Shown here piece after piece: positions 17,587-26,268 of a stretch of 64,000 nucleotides of DNA (position 1 is its first letter; each line of letters starts with the position of its first letter). A program made the translations under genes and the position numbers. Origin of the DNA: an uncultured Pelagibacteraceae bacterium (GTDB lineage Bacteria > Pseudomonadota > Alphaproteobacteria > Pelagibacterales > AG-422-B15); NCBI GenBank assembly GCA_902577765.1, contig CACHAK010000004.1:39547-103546 (forward strand). The letters run 5' to 3'. The notes beneath the pieces are model-generated. The model did not search any database, had not been told where the DNA came from, and saw only the letters and a list, made by a program, of their open reading frames with translations.

Positions 17587-18389
17587 GAGCTTAGCTTTTG
17601 TTTTAAATCACTTACCATATTGCCTACATTTGTGGCAGGATTAAGTTCCTCATCAATTGATCTTGTTATTTCTCTGCACAAAGCCGATCCTACAACGCAC
17701 GCATCAGTATCTTTAAAATCATTTATTGTATCTGCTGTAATTCCAAAGCCAATTATACATTTTTTATCAGGAGATATCTTTTTAATTAAATTAAACCTTT
17801 TCTTAATTTCATCTGAACTTACTTTTAATTTTTGGCCTGTAGTAGAAAGCATTGAAATATAGTAAACAACTTCATGAGCATCATTTAATATACTTTTTAG
17901 TCGGTCTTCATTTGTAGTAGGGCAAAGCAATTGTATGAATATAATACTATTTTCTTTACATTTTTTTGCAAAATCAAGATTAAGTGGCCACGGCCAATCA
18001 ACACATATTATGCCTGAAACTTTACTACTGACGCATTTCTTCAGGAAATCTTCTTCCCCATAAGCCATAATCTTATTCTGGTATGTCATTATGATTACAT
18101 CTGTCTCATAATCTTTTTTGAACTCTTCAATAATTTCAAAAATGTCATTTGTTTTAATACCATTAGATAGCGCTCTGTAAGTACTGTCTTGAATTGCGCC
18201 ACCATCACCAATGTTGGCTCCATGTCCAAGTCCACATTCAATAATATCAACACCTGAATCTGCAATTGATTTAAATATATTCAGAGAAGTTTTTTTATCT
18301 GGGTCTCCGCCAACTGTATAAGTTAATAGCGCAGCTCTGTTATCTTCTTTTGCTCGTTCAAAAGATTTAATTAAAGTAGATGATGTCAT
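17583..18389 (-). CDS. trpA: tryptophan synthase alpha subunit, divergent active-site loops
   Basis: 268 aa TIM barrel that normally splits indole-3-glycerol phosphate into indole and glyceraldehyde 3-phosphate. Catalytic Glu51 and Asp62 (E49 and D60 in Salmonella) are present at the exact 11-residue spacing. The normally invariant PFSDPxA between them reads GHGANIG. Loop 6 is SMLSTTG instead of the usual SxxGVTG. Phosphate-site elements GFGI and VVGSAL are kept, as is Tyr in VVYYIS. Position between trpB and accD, with 4-nt overlaps on both sides, is canonical. It is either a diverged tryptophan synthase or a relative with another aryl substrate. Confidence 0.82.
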   Translation of the reverse strand: MTSSTLIKSFERAKEDNRAALLTYTVGGDPDKKTSLNIFKSIADSGVDIIECGLGHGANIGDGGAIQDSTYRALSNGIKTNDIFEIIEEFKKDYETDVIIMTYQNKIMAYGEEDFLKKCVSSKVSGIICVDWPWPLNLDFAKKCKENSIIFIQLLCPTTNEDRLKSILNDAHEVVYYISMLSTTGQKLKVSSDEIKKRFNLIKKISPDKKCIIGFGITADTINDFKDTDACVVGSALCREITRSIDEELNPATNVGNMVSDLKQKLSS

Positions 18390-19615
18390 ATTTTGTAACC
18401 AAGTCTCTCAGCAATGATTTTAGAGTCTTTTGCAGAGTCTCCGCAAGAATCTACAACGATAATTGTATCTTTACTTAATTTAGGTGCAATTTTGATTGCT
18501 TCTGCGAATGCATGTGAAGGCTCAAGAGAGGGGCTTACAAAGCCTTCATTTTTACTTACTAATTGAAAAGCTTCTATGGCCTCCTCGTCACTTGCAGAAG
18601 TGTATCTTGCTCTTCCAGTTTCTTTTAAGAAACAATGAAGTGGACTTACACCTGGATAATCAAGTCCCGCACTTATTGATTCTGTTTCCTCAATTTCTCC
18701 CTGATCATCTTGAATAACATATTGAGTGGCTCCGTGAAGGACTCCAATAGGTGAGTCATTTGTCAGAGGCGCGGCATGTTTTGAAGACCCTTCAGGTCCC
18801 CCAGCTTCTACCCCTATGAGTTCAATATTATCATAATCAATCCATTCATTCCAAAAACCTGCAGCTGACGATCCTCCACCAACGCAATTAATTAATCTCA
18901 TATCTTTTGGAACTTCACCAAATTCTTCTATTACTTGTTTTTTCATTTCTCTGGATATCTGTGCGGTAGACCATGCACATATTTTCACAAAGATAGTAGG
19001 GCCAACAGTACTTCCAACACACATATGCGCTTCTTCATTCTCACTTGTCCACCATCTCATACATTCTGACACAGCATCTACTAGAGTTTGTGAGCCAGAG
19101 TTTACAGGCACGACTTCAGCGCCATAGCTCCGCATAGAAAATACATTTATAGATTGTCTTTCTACATCCTTCGCACCCATGAATATTTTACATTTTAAAT
19201 TAAATTTTGCCGCTGCCATACTGAGCATCTTTCCCGCATATCCGGCACCAGTATCGCCACCTATATAAGTTTTGCCTAATCGCTTACATATCAAGCTGTG
19301 AACGACTGCATTATAAGCTTTGTGTGCCCCGCCTGTTGCTTTAGAGACTAGTTTGCAATAAATTTGAGCTCCACCAAGATGCTTCGTAAGGTTTTCTAAT
19401 TTTATAAATGGAGTAGGCGCTCCAACAAAATTTTTAAAATAATAATCTCTTTCAGTAATAAAAGTCTCATCATTTCTTAATTTTTCAAATTCATGAGTTA
19501 ATTCTTCAATTGGATAATTGAGACTTTCAGCTATTTGGTTTCCTCCAAATTTACCACCCCAATATCCATTTTCGTCATGTTGATCAATTAGAGGAATTCC
19601 TTTTTCTAATTTCAT
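18386..19615 (-). CDS. trpB: tryptophan synthase beta subunit, divergent active site
   Basis: 409 aa PLP enzyme that normally joins indole and serine. Fold-wide landmarks remain: KNFVGAPTPF, GAHK with PLP-Lys99, MGAKDVERQSINVFSMR, CVGGGSSAAG, ISAGLDYPGVSP. Several near-invariant residues are changed. The ETGAGQHG motif is DTGAGYAG, so catalytic Glu becomes Asp121. KREDLNHTGAHK is KLVSKATGGAHK. The Ser that holds the PLP ring nitrogen (LSGRGDKD) appears as Cys391 in SCGDSAKD. VGPHPYP is VGPTIFV. This is not the TrpB2 type. The changes match those in the adjacent TrpA, so the pair has probably co-evolved. Confidence 0.82.
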   Translation of the reverse strand: MKLEKGIPLIDQHDENGYWGGKFGGNQIAESLNYPIEELTHEFEKLRNDETFITERDYYFKNFVGAPTPFIKLENLTKHLGGAQIYCKLVSKATGGAHKAYNAVVHSLICKRLGKTYIGGDTGAGYAGKMLSMAAAKFNLKCKIFMGAKDVERQSINVFSMRSYGAEVVPVNSGSQTLVDAVSECMRWWTSENEEAHMCVGSTVGPTIFVKICAWSTAQISREMKKQVIEEFGEVPKDMRLINCVGGGSSAAGFWNEWIDYDNIELIGVEAGGPEGSSKHAAPLTNDSPIGVLHGATQYVIQDDQGEIEETESISAGLDYPGVSPLHCFLKETGRARYTSASDEEAIEAFQLVSKNEGFVSPSLEPSHAFAEAIKIAPKLSKDTIIVVDSCGDSAKDSKIIAERLGYKI

Positions 19616-20253
19616 ATTGTTATTTTATTTGCCTTTAAAATAAATTCAGAGATTAATTTTTTATCTTTTATACCTTCTGAATTCTCAACGCCAGAACTAA
19701 CATCAAAATAATTTGTTTTATTCATTCTTAAAGCATCTAAAATGTTATTCGAATTAAGGCCTCCCGATAAAAAAAATGGCTTTTTAGGATAAAAATTTCT
19801 TATTATTTTCCAGTCAAATGCAACTCCCGTTCCACCTGGCATATTTTTTTTTGGTTTTGAGTCTAATAAAATATGATCTACAAAATCGGTATACTTATCT
19901 ATGTTCATCAGATCGGACTCAGATGCAACATTAAAGGATTTAATTATTTTAAAATTATATGCTTTATTTATATTTTGTACTTTCTCTAAACTTTCATTCC
20001 CGTGCAATTGAAGATGAGTAAATTTCATTTCTGAATAGTTTTCCAAATCCTTATCTGATGGATCAACTGTAACCGCTACAGTATTAACATTTCCTTCTAT
20101 TTCTTTTAAAATTTTTGTGCAACTTTCAGTAGATATATTTCTTTTTGAGTTTTCAAAAAAAATAAAACCTAAAAAAGATGCACCACATGATATTGCGTGT
20201 TCAGCGATAGTAATATCTTTTACACCACAAATCTTAATTTGTACTTTATTCAC
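19612..20253 (-). CDS. trpF: phosphoribosylanthranilate isomerase
   Basis: 213 aa TIM-barrel isomerase, third step from anthranilate to tryptophan. The catalytic Cys is in KICGVKD (residues 7-13) and the Asp in LLDSKPK (near 131). PGGTGVAFDW, LSGGLNSNN and DVSSGVE are textbook. In contrast to its trpA/trpB neighbours, this protein looks conventional. The start is GTG, overlapping pyrF by 4 nt (GTGA). Confidence 0.93.
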   Translation of the reverse strand: MNKVQIKICGVKDITIAEHAISCGASFLGFIFFENSKRNISTESCTKILKEIEGNVNTVAVTVDPSDKDLENYSEMKFTHLQLHGNESLEKVQNINKAYNFKIIKSFNVASESDLMNIDKYTDFVDHILLDSKPKKNMPGGTGVAFDWKIIRNFYPKKPFFLSGGLNSNNILDALRMNKTNYFDVSSGVENSEGIKDKKLISEFILKANKITI

Positions 20254-20942
20254 TTTATGCTTTGATGAAAAATTTTAGCTGCATCTCTAGGTGAGTCCGC
20301 TGAAGTTATCGGTCTTCCTACTACGATAACATCTGCGCCAAACTCAATTGCTTTCTTAGCTGAAAGCGTTCTCTTCTGATCATCATTATTGTCTGTTTGA
20401 TTTCTTATTCCAGGCACAACAACTTCCAATTTAGAGCCAAACATATTCTTTACATCTTTTATTTCCATGGGACTGCAAACGATTCCATCCATACCTGTAT
20501 CTAGTGCAAGATGAGATAGTTTTTTAACATTTTCACTAACTGACCCACTGATGCCAACTTCATTCATTGAGTTATCCTCAAAACTTGTGAGCATTGTGAC
20601 CCCAATTAACTTTGTGAAACTATTTAATTGTTTTTTTAAGTTAACGCACTCTCTTATCATATCTGACCCACCAGATACATGCAGTGTAGTGTATGTTGGC
20701 TCCAATGATAAAATATTCTTTAGAGATTTTCTTACTGTATTAGGGATATCATAAAGTTTCAAATCTAGGAATAATGGAAGTTTACACTTTGCAACCTTTT
20801 CGACTCCTTCGACACCACAGGAAGTAAAGAACTCTAAACCTAATTTTACACCCCCTATATGAGGAGAAATTTCATCAATTAGTTTTAGAGCATTATCAAT
20901 GCTACTTGTATCAATTGCACAATAGATAGGATTTTTATTCAA
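20250..20942 (-). CDS. pyrF: orotidine 5'-phosphate decarboxylase
   Basis: 230 aa, last step of UMP synthesis. The catalytic block FLDLKLYDIPNT (residues about 58-69; the D-x-K-x-x-D pattern) is intact, with VVPGIR and the phosphate-binding VVGRPITSA at the C-terminus. The start appears to be TTG at 20942 with no clear Shine-Dalgarno; 26 nt separate it from ihfB. It is translationally coupled to trpF. Confidence 0.93.
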   Translation of the reverse strand: MNKNPIYCAIDTSSIDNALKLIDEISPHIGGVKLGLEFFTSCGVEGVEKVAKCKLPLFLDLKLYDIPNTVRKSLKNILSLEPTYTTLHVSGGSDMIRECVNLKKQLNSFTKLIGVTMLTSFEDNSMNEVGISGSVSENVKKLSHLALDTGMDGIVCSPMEIKDVKNMFGSKLEVVVPGIRNQTDNNDDQKRTLSAKKAIEFGADVIVVGRPITSADSPRDAAKIFHQSIK

Positions 20943-20968
20943 AATCGAATTTATAATTAGTTATTAAC

Positions 20969-21277
20969 CTAGTCTTCACTATGTGAATTTTCTTTTTTGT
21001 TTAGTTTTATTCTTAATTCTTTTCCGGTTTTAAATCTTGGTATGTATTTTTCGTCAACATTTACTGACTCTCCAGTTCTGGGATTTCTTCCTGTTCGTTG
21101 TTTTCTATGTTGCACACTAAAAGCACCAAAGCCCCTAAGCTCAACTCTTTTACCTTCTGCCAAAGAGTGGGTAATTTCATTAAATATTGTATTAACTATT
21201 CTTTCAACATCTCTAACATAAAGGTGGGGGTTAGCCTCAGTTATGTTTTGTATTAGTTTAGACTTAATTAGGCTCAT
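20969..21277 (-). CDS. ihfB: integration host factor beta subunit
   Basis: 102 aa DNA-bending protein. The fold is visible from the N-terminal helices ([19 protein letters not shown]) to the beta-arm [16 protein letters not shown] with the intercalating Pro. [17 protein letters not shown] marks the IHF-beta branch. The tail after residue 95 is Glu/Ser/Asp-rich. Position between rpsA and pyrF is usual for alphaproteobacteria. A perfect -10 hexamer lies 7 nt before the ATG, so the mRNA may be leaderless. Confidence 0.94.
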   Translation of the reverse strand: MSLIKSKLIQNITEANPHLYVRDVERIVNTIFNEITHSLAEGKRVELRGFGAFSVQHRKQRTGRNPRTGESVNVDEKYIPRFKTGKELRIKLNKKENSHSED

Positions 21278-21284
21278 ATAAATA

Positions 21285-21312
21285 ATTATATGGCATTAAT
21301 AATTATTGTAAA
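21285..21312 (-). promoter_or_regulatory. promoter for ihfB, predicted leaderless
   Basis: On the reverse strand TTTACA (21312-21307) and TATAAT (21290-21285) are 16 nt apart. The predicted start, about 7 nt past the -10, falls at or next to the ihfB ATG at 21277. No Shine-Dalgarno is present. Confidence 0.55.
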
Positions 21313-21335
21313 TAATTGAATGTAATGAATATTTA

Positions 21336-23030
21336 TTATTCTTTTTTGTCTCTTCCGAGAGCTTTACCTAGTATTGCTCCAAGAGATGCTCCTGAGTCCT
21401 TGGATCCATATTTTTCCATTGCTTCTCGCTCAATCTGCTCTTCCATAACGCGAATAGACAAACTGATTTTATAGTTTGTAAGGTCAATAGAAGTTATGAT
21501 TGCATCCAGCTTATCATTTTTTGCCCATCTATCAGGTCTTGCATCACTTTTTCTTTGAGCGAGCTCGGATTTTTTGATTATAACTGATGGACCTGTCTCA
21601 CCTACTTTAACTTTCAAACCAAAATCTCCAGTTTCAATTACATTACAAGTGACAATGTCTCCTTTGTTTTTAGATTTTATCTCATCGAAAGGATTTCCAT
21701 CAACTTCTTTTATTGAAAGAGCCACTTTTTCATTATCATTAGAAATAATTTTAACTTTAATTTCATCGCCAACTTTATATTTTTTTATTTCTTCTTTTGG
21801 ATCAGAGTCCCATGATAAGTCCTTACTGAAAACTGCTCCATCAATCTCTTCATCTAGATTGCAAAACATTACTCCATCCTTAATATTTGTAATTTTAGAT
21901 GTTAATATTTTTCCAATAGGGTTCATCTCATTAAATTTATGCCAAGGATTAGGTAATAATTGTTTAATTCCTAAGCTTAGTCTTCTTTTTTCATGATCTA
22001 TTTCTAATATCTGGCATTCAACAGATTGAGATCTTGCATAGAGATTTCCAGGCTTTGAATTAAGCTTTTGACTCCATGTTAACATATCTTTATGGCAGAG
22101 ACCTTCAACGCCGTTATCAATTTCAATGAATACTCCATAATCTGTAACATTAGTGCATATGCCTTTCACTTTGTCACCTACACTAAATTTGTCTTTTACT
22201 CTATTCCAAGGGTCATCTTCTAACTGTTTCATGCCTACTGAAACACGGTTTTTATCTGGATCTACCTTAATTATCTTTACTTTTACTTGTTGATCAATTT
22301 TTAAAACTTCTGAGGGATGAGCTATTCTTTTATAAGTAATATCGCTGCTGTGAAGTAAAGAGTCGTAGCCACCTAAATCTACAAACGCCCCATAATCAGT
22401 TATTGCTTTTATTTTGCCTTCGACTGTATCTCCCAGTTTTAATTGTAAGAATCTTTCTTCCCTCACTTCCTTATGCATTTCTTCTAATACGGCTCTTCGG
22501 CTAACTACAATATTGTTTCTTTTTAGATCCATTTTTAATATTTTAAACTTCTGAGGAACATTGATTAAATGAGAGATATCTCTGATAGGCCTTGTATCAA
22601 TTTGACTTCCGGGAAGAAAAGCAGTTACTCCTATTTCACATGACAGTCCACCTTTGACTTTACCAGTAATAATACCTTCAACTAATTCACCTGCTTCAAA
22701 TGACTTTTCAATCTCACCCCAAATTTCTTTTGATTTAGCCTTTGACCTTGAAAGTACACATTCACCATTATGATTCTCTATCTTATCGAGATAGACGTCT
22801 ATTTTGTCTCCTATTGAAATTTCATTTTTGTTTTTTTGAAATGCAAATTCTCTTTTTGAAATTCTTCCTTCAACTTTTGCTCCAATATCGACAATTATAG
22901 CTTCATCTTCGATTTCTAGAACAACACCTTGTATAATAGAACCCTCTTTTAATTTTGATTTGCTAATAGACTCAGCCAATAGTGAGTCGAATTCTGTTTC
23001 GTTACTAGTGTTTACCTGGCCTTGATTCAT
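21336..23030 (-). CDS. rpsA: 30S ribosomal protein S1
   Basis: 564 aa mRNA-binding ribosomal protein. Six S1 (OB-fold) repeats can be followed, beginning near residues 30, 115, 200, 285, 372 and 457. Repeats three and four are the most canonical (ITDYGAFVDLGGYDSLLH and VTDYGVFIEIDNGVEGLCH). The start ATG overlaps the cmk stop by 4 nt. Position cmk-rpsA-ihfB is the standard proteobacterial order. Confidence 0.96.
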   Translation of the reverse strand: MNQGQVNTSNETEFDSLLAESISKSKLKEGSIIQGVVLEIEDEAIIVDIGAKVEGRISKREFAFQKNKNEISIGDKIDVYLDKIENHNGECVLSRSKAKSKEIWGEIEKSFEAGELVEGIITGKVKGGLSCEIGVTAFLPGSQIDTRPIRDISHLINVPQKFKILKMDLKRNNIVVSRRAVLEEMHKEVREERFLQLKLGDTVEGKIKAITDYGAFVDLGGYDSLLHSSDITYKRIAHPSEVLKIDQQVKVKIIKVDPDKNRVSVGMKQLEDDPWNRVKDKFSVGDKVKGICTNVTDYGVFIEIDNGVEGLCHKDMLTWSQKLNSKPGNLYARSQSVECQILEIDHEKRRLSLGIKQLLPNPWHKFNEMNPIGKILTSKITNIKDGVMFCNLDEEIDGAVFSKDLSWDSDPKEEIKKYKVGDEIKVKIISNDNEKVALSIKEVDGNPFDEIKSKNKGDIVTCNVIETGDFGLKVKVGETGPSVIIKKSELAQRKSDARPDRWAKNDKLDAIITSIDLTNYKISLSIRVMEEQIEREAMEKYGSKDSGASLGAILGKALGRDKKE

Positions 23031-23668
23031 AATCTTTTATTAGATAAAATGTCTTTAACTACATTAAAGACTTGTTCTATATCAAGATAACTCGTATCTA
23101 TCAACACCGAATTTACATCAGGTTTTAGGGGGGCTATAGTCCTTGTAAAATCTTTTTTATCCCTAGTATTAATTTCAGTGAGTATTTTCTTATATCTTGA
23201 TTTTCCGCCATTTTTTTGAACTTGTTGATATCTTCTCTTGGCTCTTATCGCAGAGTCAGCCCACATAAATATTTTGTATTTTGCTCTAGGAAATACTACT
23301 GATGCGATATCCCTACCTTCAATAACAACAAATTTTTTGCCTTTACCAAATCTTTTCGGAAATTCGCGCTGATATTTTAAAAGTCTTTTTCTTAGGAATG
23401 GTTTTGTTGAGATTTCAGAGGAAACTTTGTCTACCTGACTAGTAAACAGCTCATGTGAGCTAAGATCATTATAATCTATTGACTCGATAATTCTTAAAAT
23501 TGATTTATTGTTTTCTAAATCGACTTTATTTTTGATTATAGCTAAAGCTACAGCACGATATAGTCTTCCACTAAATAATATTGGCGAGTTATATTTATTA
23601 GCAATCTTTTTTGCTATTGTAGATTTGCCAACAGATGCAGGTCCATCTATTGCTATTATTTCTCCCAT
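23027..23668 (-). CDS. cmk: cytidylate kinase
   Basis: 213 aa, phosphorylates CMP and dCMP. The P-loop is IDGPASVGKSTIA (residues 6-18); SGRLYRAVAL and VIEGRDIASVVFP are family-specific nucleotide-binding segments, and MWADSAIRAKRR is the lid. It starts one base inside the aroA stop (TGATG). Confidence 0.94.
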   Translation of the reverse strand: MGEIIAIDGPASVGKSTIAKKIANKYNSPILFSGRLYRAVALAIIKNKVDLENNKSILRIIESIDYNDLSSHELFTSQVDKVSSEISTKPFLRKRLLKYQREFPKRFGKGKKFVVIEGRDIASVVFPRAKYKIFMWADSAIRAKRRYQQVQKNGGKSRYKKILTEINTRDKKDFTRTIAPLKPDVNSVLIDTSYLDIEQVFNVVKDILSNKRL

Positions 23669-24957
23669 CAGTTTTTTTTGAGCAGCTTATTTAAGTGAGT
23701 ATGAAATTTGGGATAGCTAATAGATATACAATCTTCATTGTCTACTAAAATTTTATTATCGTAAATTATACTCAATATAAGAAAGGACATTGCGATCCTA
23801 TGATCATTATAGGTTTTTATAGTTTTTTTGTTCATCATCTTCACATCTTTGTTTTGAATGATGATGTTATCTTCTTCTGAAATAACATCAAAATTAAGTT
23901 TTTTTAAATTTGAAACAATACTTTTTATTCTGTCACTCTCTTTATGTCTAAGCTCTGCTAATCCTTTCATAATAGTTTTGCCCTTAGCTTGCGTTGCAGC
24001 AATTGCAAGTATTGGGTATTCATCAATAATCAAAGGTGATAGATATGAGTTGATTTTTACTCCCTTTAGGCGACTATATTTAACTTTAACAGTGCCAATA
24101 TCTTCACCGCATATTTTTTTTGTTTTTTTAACTGTAATTTTGGCACCCATTTTTTTTAAAACATCAATGAATGCAATTCTTGATGGATTTAACATGATAT
24201 TTTTTAGCTCGATCTCTGAGTTAGGTGTAATCAGTGCTCCTACAATAAAAAAAGCTGCGCTAGATGGATCGCTGGCAACTTTTATATCTTTTGCATTAAT
24301 TTCATAGGGTCCATTTAATTCAATTTTTGTCCTTCCGCCCTTTAATTTATTTAATTTAAATTTAACATCTAAATATTTTAAAAGTCTTTCTGTATGATCT
24401 CTTGTTGGCTTTGTCTCAACAACAGTCGTTATACCATGTATATTAAGGCCTGAAAGTAGAAGAGCAGACTTAATCTGTGCAGATGGTGTTTTAATCTTGT
24501 GTTCTTTTGGAAGTAAATTTTCACTTCCAGTAATCATTAGGGGTAAATAATCGTTTTTTGTTAAGCTTACTTCTGCTCCTATGGTTTTTAGATAGTCAGT
24601 AACCCGAGACATGGATCTTTTTTGTAACGAACTATCGCCGATAAATGTACAATTAATCGGATTTGATGAAACTGCTCCAATCATTAATCGTGCAGTTGTA
24701 CCGCTATTCCCACAATCTAAAGCAGTATTAGGCTCAAAAAAACCACATGTTCCATTACCATATACAATCCAGTAAGGATCTTTTTTTTTTATTATGATGC
24801 CTAAATCTCTTAAAATTTTAACAGTCCTTAAAACATCATCTGACTCTAATAGATTTGATATTTTTGTTTTTCCTACTGATAAAGCCGCTAAGATAAGAGC
24901 CCTATGGGATATTGATTTATCTCCAGATATTTTTAGAGAACCTTTTAATTTTAACAC
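23668..24957 (-). CDS. aroA: 3-phosphoshikimate 1-carboxyvinyltransferase (EPSP synthase)
   Basis: 429 aa, shikimate pathway step that transfers enolpyruvate from PEP to shikimate 3-phosphate. Conserved blocks are ISGDKSISHRALILAAL near the N-terminus, DCGNSGTTARLM near residue 83, PTRDHTERLL, ASDPSSAAFFIVGA, ELRHKESDRI and YNDHRIAMSF. The start is GTG at 24957. It is the first gene of the leftward aroA-cmk-rpsA operon and diverges from the FYDLN gene. Confidence 0.95.
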   Translation of the reverse strand: MLKLKGSLKISGDKSISHRALILAALSVGKTKISNLLESDDVLRTVKILRDLGIIIKKKDPYWIVYGNGTCGFFEPNTALDCGNSGTTARLMIGAVSSNPINCTFIGDSSLQKRSMSRVTDYLKTIGAEVSLTKNDYLPLMITGSENLLPKEHKIKTPSAQIKSALLLSGLNIHGITTVVETKPTRDHTERLLKYLDVKFKLNKLKGGRTKIELNGPYEINAKDIKVASDPSSAAFFIVGALITPNSEIELKNIMLNPSRIAFIDVLKKMGAKITVKKTKKICGEDIGTVKVKYSRLKGVKINSYLSPLIIDEYPILAIAATQAKGKTIMKGLAELRHKESDRIKSIVSNLKKLNFDVISEEDNIIIQNKDVKMMNKKTIKTYNDHRIAMSFLILSIIYDNKILVDNEDCISISYPKFHTHLNKLLKKN

Positions 24958-25054
24958 TTTTTATATTGTCAATTAAATATGTTAGGTTAAAGTTATACTG
25001 AATTGTATATTTTAGATATACCTAAATCTTAACCAATATAATCTATGGAAAAAT

Positions 25055-25426
25055 ATGCCAAAAGCTGAATGGGGTAAAAAAGTTATTTGTTCTAACTGTG
25101 AAGCCAAGTTTTATGATTTAAATAGAAAACCAGCTATATGTCCAATCTGTGGCACTGAGCAATCTGACCCATCAATTGAAATTCAAACAACAAGCGCAAA
25201 GCAAGTATTTAAAGAAAATGTAGATGTTGTTTCAGATGATAATTTAGTTGGAAGCGATGCCTCTGAGTCAATTGCAGAAGTTGAAGATTTAGAAATTGAT
25301 AATGAAATGGACGATGATACCATAAGCCTCGAGGAGACAGAAAATGATGTATCAGTTATTTCTGAGGATGTAGATGACATTGATATAGGCGAAAGTGCCC
25401 AAGAAAATATTGATCGCGAAGAATAA
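25055..25426 (+). CDS. TIGR02300/FYDLN-acid family zinc-ribbon protein
   Basis: 123 aa. The N-terminal ribbon has CSNC and CPIC around the family signature KFYDLNRKPAICP. After residue 45 the protein becomes almost purely acidic and is probably disordered. This family is characteristic of Alphaproteobacteria and supports the taxonomic call; its function is not established. The -10-like TATAAT at 25037-25042 is 12 nt before the ATG, with no clear Shine-Dalgarno. tRNA-Ala follows 11 nt after the stop. Confidence 0.88.
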   Translation: MPKAEWGKKVICSNCEAKFYDLNRKPAICPICGTEQSDPSIEIQTTSAKQVFKENVDVVSDDNLVGSDASESIAEVEDLEIDNEMDDDTISLEETENDVSVISEDVDDIDIGESAQENIDREE

Positions 25427-25437
25427 TTATTATCATT

Positions 25438-25513
25438 GGGGCTATAGCTCATCTGGGAGAGCGCGTCGCTGGCAGTGACGAGGTGGTCGGTTCGAGTCCG
25501 ACTAGCTCCACCA
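25438..25513 (+). tRNA. tRNA-Ala(GGC)
   Basis: The 76-nt cloverleaf includes an encoded CCA. The acceptor GGGGCTA pairs with TAGCTCC, placing a G-U pair at position 3-70, the universal alanine identity element. The anticodon stem CGTCG/TGACG encloses CTGGCAG, so the anticodon is GGC. The T arm GGTCGGTTCGAGTCCGACT is standard. lptB converges and ends right after the CCA. Confidence 0.97.
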
Positions 25514-26266
25514 TTAAAATTTAAATGAGTCTCCCAAGTAAAATTTACGAACCTCTTTATTTCCTAATATGCGGTCACTTTCTCCTTCAGCAATTATTTC
25601 CCCTGCATGCATAACATAAGAATAGTCGCATATATCTAGAACTTCTCTAACATTGTGATCTGTAATTAATACACCAATATTTTTCTTCATTAGTTGCCTA
25701 ATTAAAATCTTTATGTCATCAATCCCGATTGGATCTACACCTGCAGTCGGTTCATCCATTAAAATAATACTAGGATTTGAACATAAACATCTTGCAATTT
25801 CTGTTCTCCTTCTCTCACCACCACTTAACATATGCGGCATAGCCCTTCTAAGATGTGATAAAGAAAACTCTATAAGCAATTCCTCAAGTATATTTTGCTT
25901 ATTATCCTTGCTGTAATTTTTAGTTTCAAGCACTGCCAATAAATTATCTTCAACAGACATGCCTCTAAATATTGAGGGCTGTTGAGGCAAGAATCCCAAG
26001 CCTAATCTTGATCGCTTATACATTGGGAGAGCAGTCAAATTTTTATCATCTAAAAATATTTCTCCGCCATCATTATTTATTAATCCCATAATCATGTAAA
26101 AAGTTGTTGTTTTACCTGCGCCGTTCGGTCCGAGTAGTCCAATTGTTTTTCCTCTTTGAAGTTTTAAGGTAACGTCTCTTACGATTTGTTTTCTTGATAA
26201 AGACTTTCTTAAATTTTTTACGACCAAGCCATTATTTGATGAAACTAAATGTGGTTTTACATTCAT
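25514..26266 (-). CDS. lptB: LPS export ABC ATPase LptB
   Basis: 250 aa cytoplasmic ATPase of the LptB2FG complex that extracts lipopolysaccharide from the inner membrane. Walker A is GPNGAGKTTTF (residues about 46-56), signature LSGGERRRTEIAR, Walker B IILMDEPTAGVDP. The Q-loop LPQQPSIFRG is the LptB type. The last gene of the leftward nrnC-kdsD-lptC-lptA-lptB run, 2 nt after lptA. It stops at the base adjacent to the tRNA-Ala end. Confidence 0.95.
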   Translation of the reverse strand: MNVKPHLVSSNNGLVVKNLRKSLSRKQIVRDVTLKLQRGKTIGLLGPNGAGKTTTFYMIMGLINNDGGEIFLDDKNLTALPMYKRSRLGLGFLPQQPSIFRGMSVEDNLLAVLETKNYSKDNKQNILEELLIEFSLSHLRRAMPHMLSGGERRRTEIARCLCSNPSIILMDEPTAGVDPIGIDDIKILIRQLMKKNIGVLITDHNVREVLDICDYSYVMHAGEIIAEGESDRILGNKEVRKFYLGDSFKF

Positions 26267-26268
26267 AA

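Noticed and set aside
18386..19615. TrpB as the TrpB2 type
   Set aside because: Length, the N-terminal PTPF block and direct coupling to trpA fit TrpB1; the changed residues do not match the TrpB2 pattern.
17583..20253. Tryptophan attenuator or leader peptide for the trp genes
   Set aside because: All three trp genes overlap their neighbours by 4 nt inside a longer operon; no Trp-codon leader or terminator was seen.
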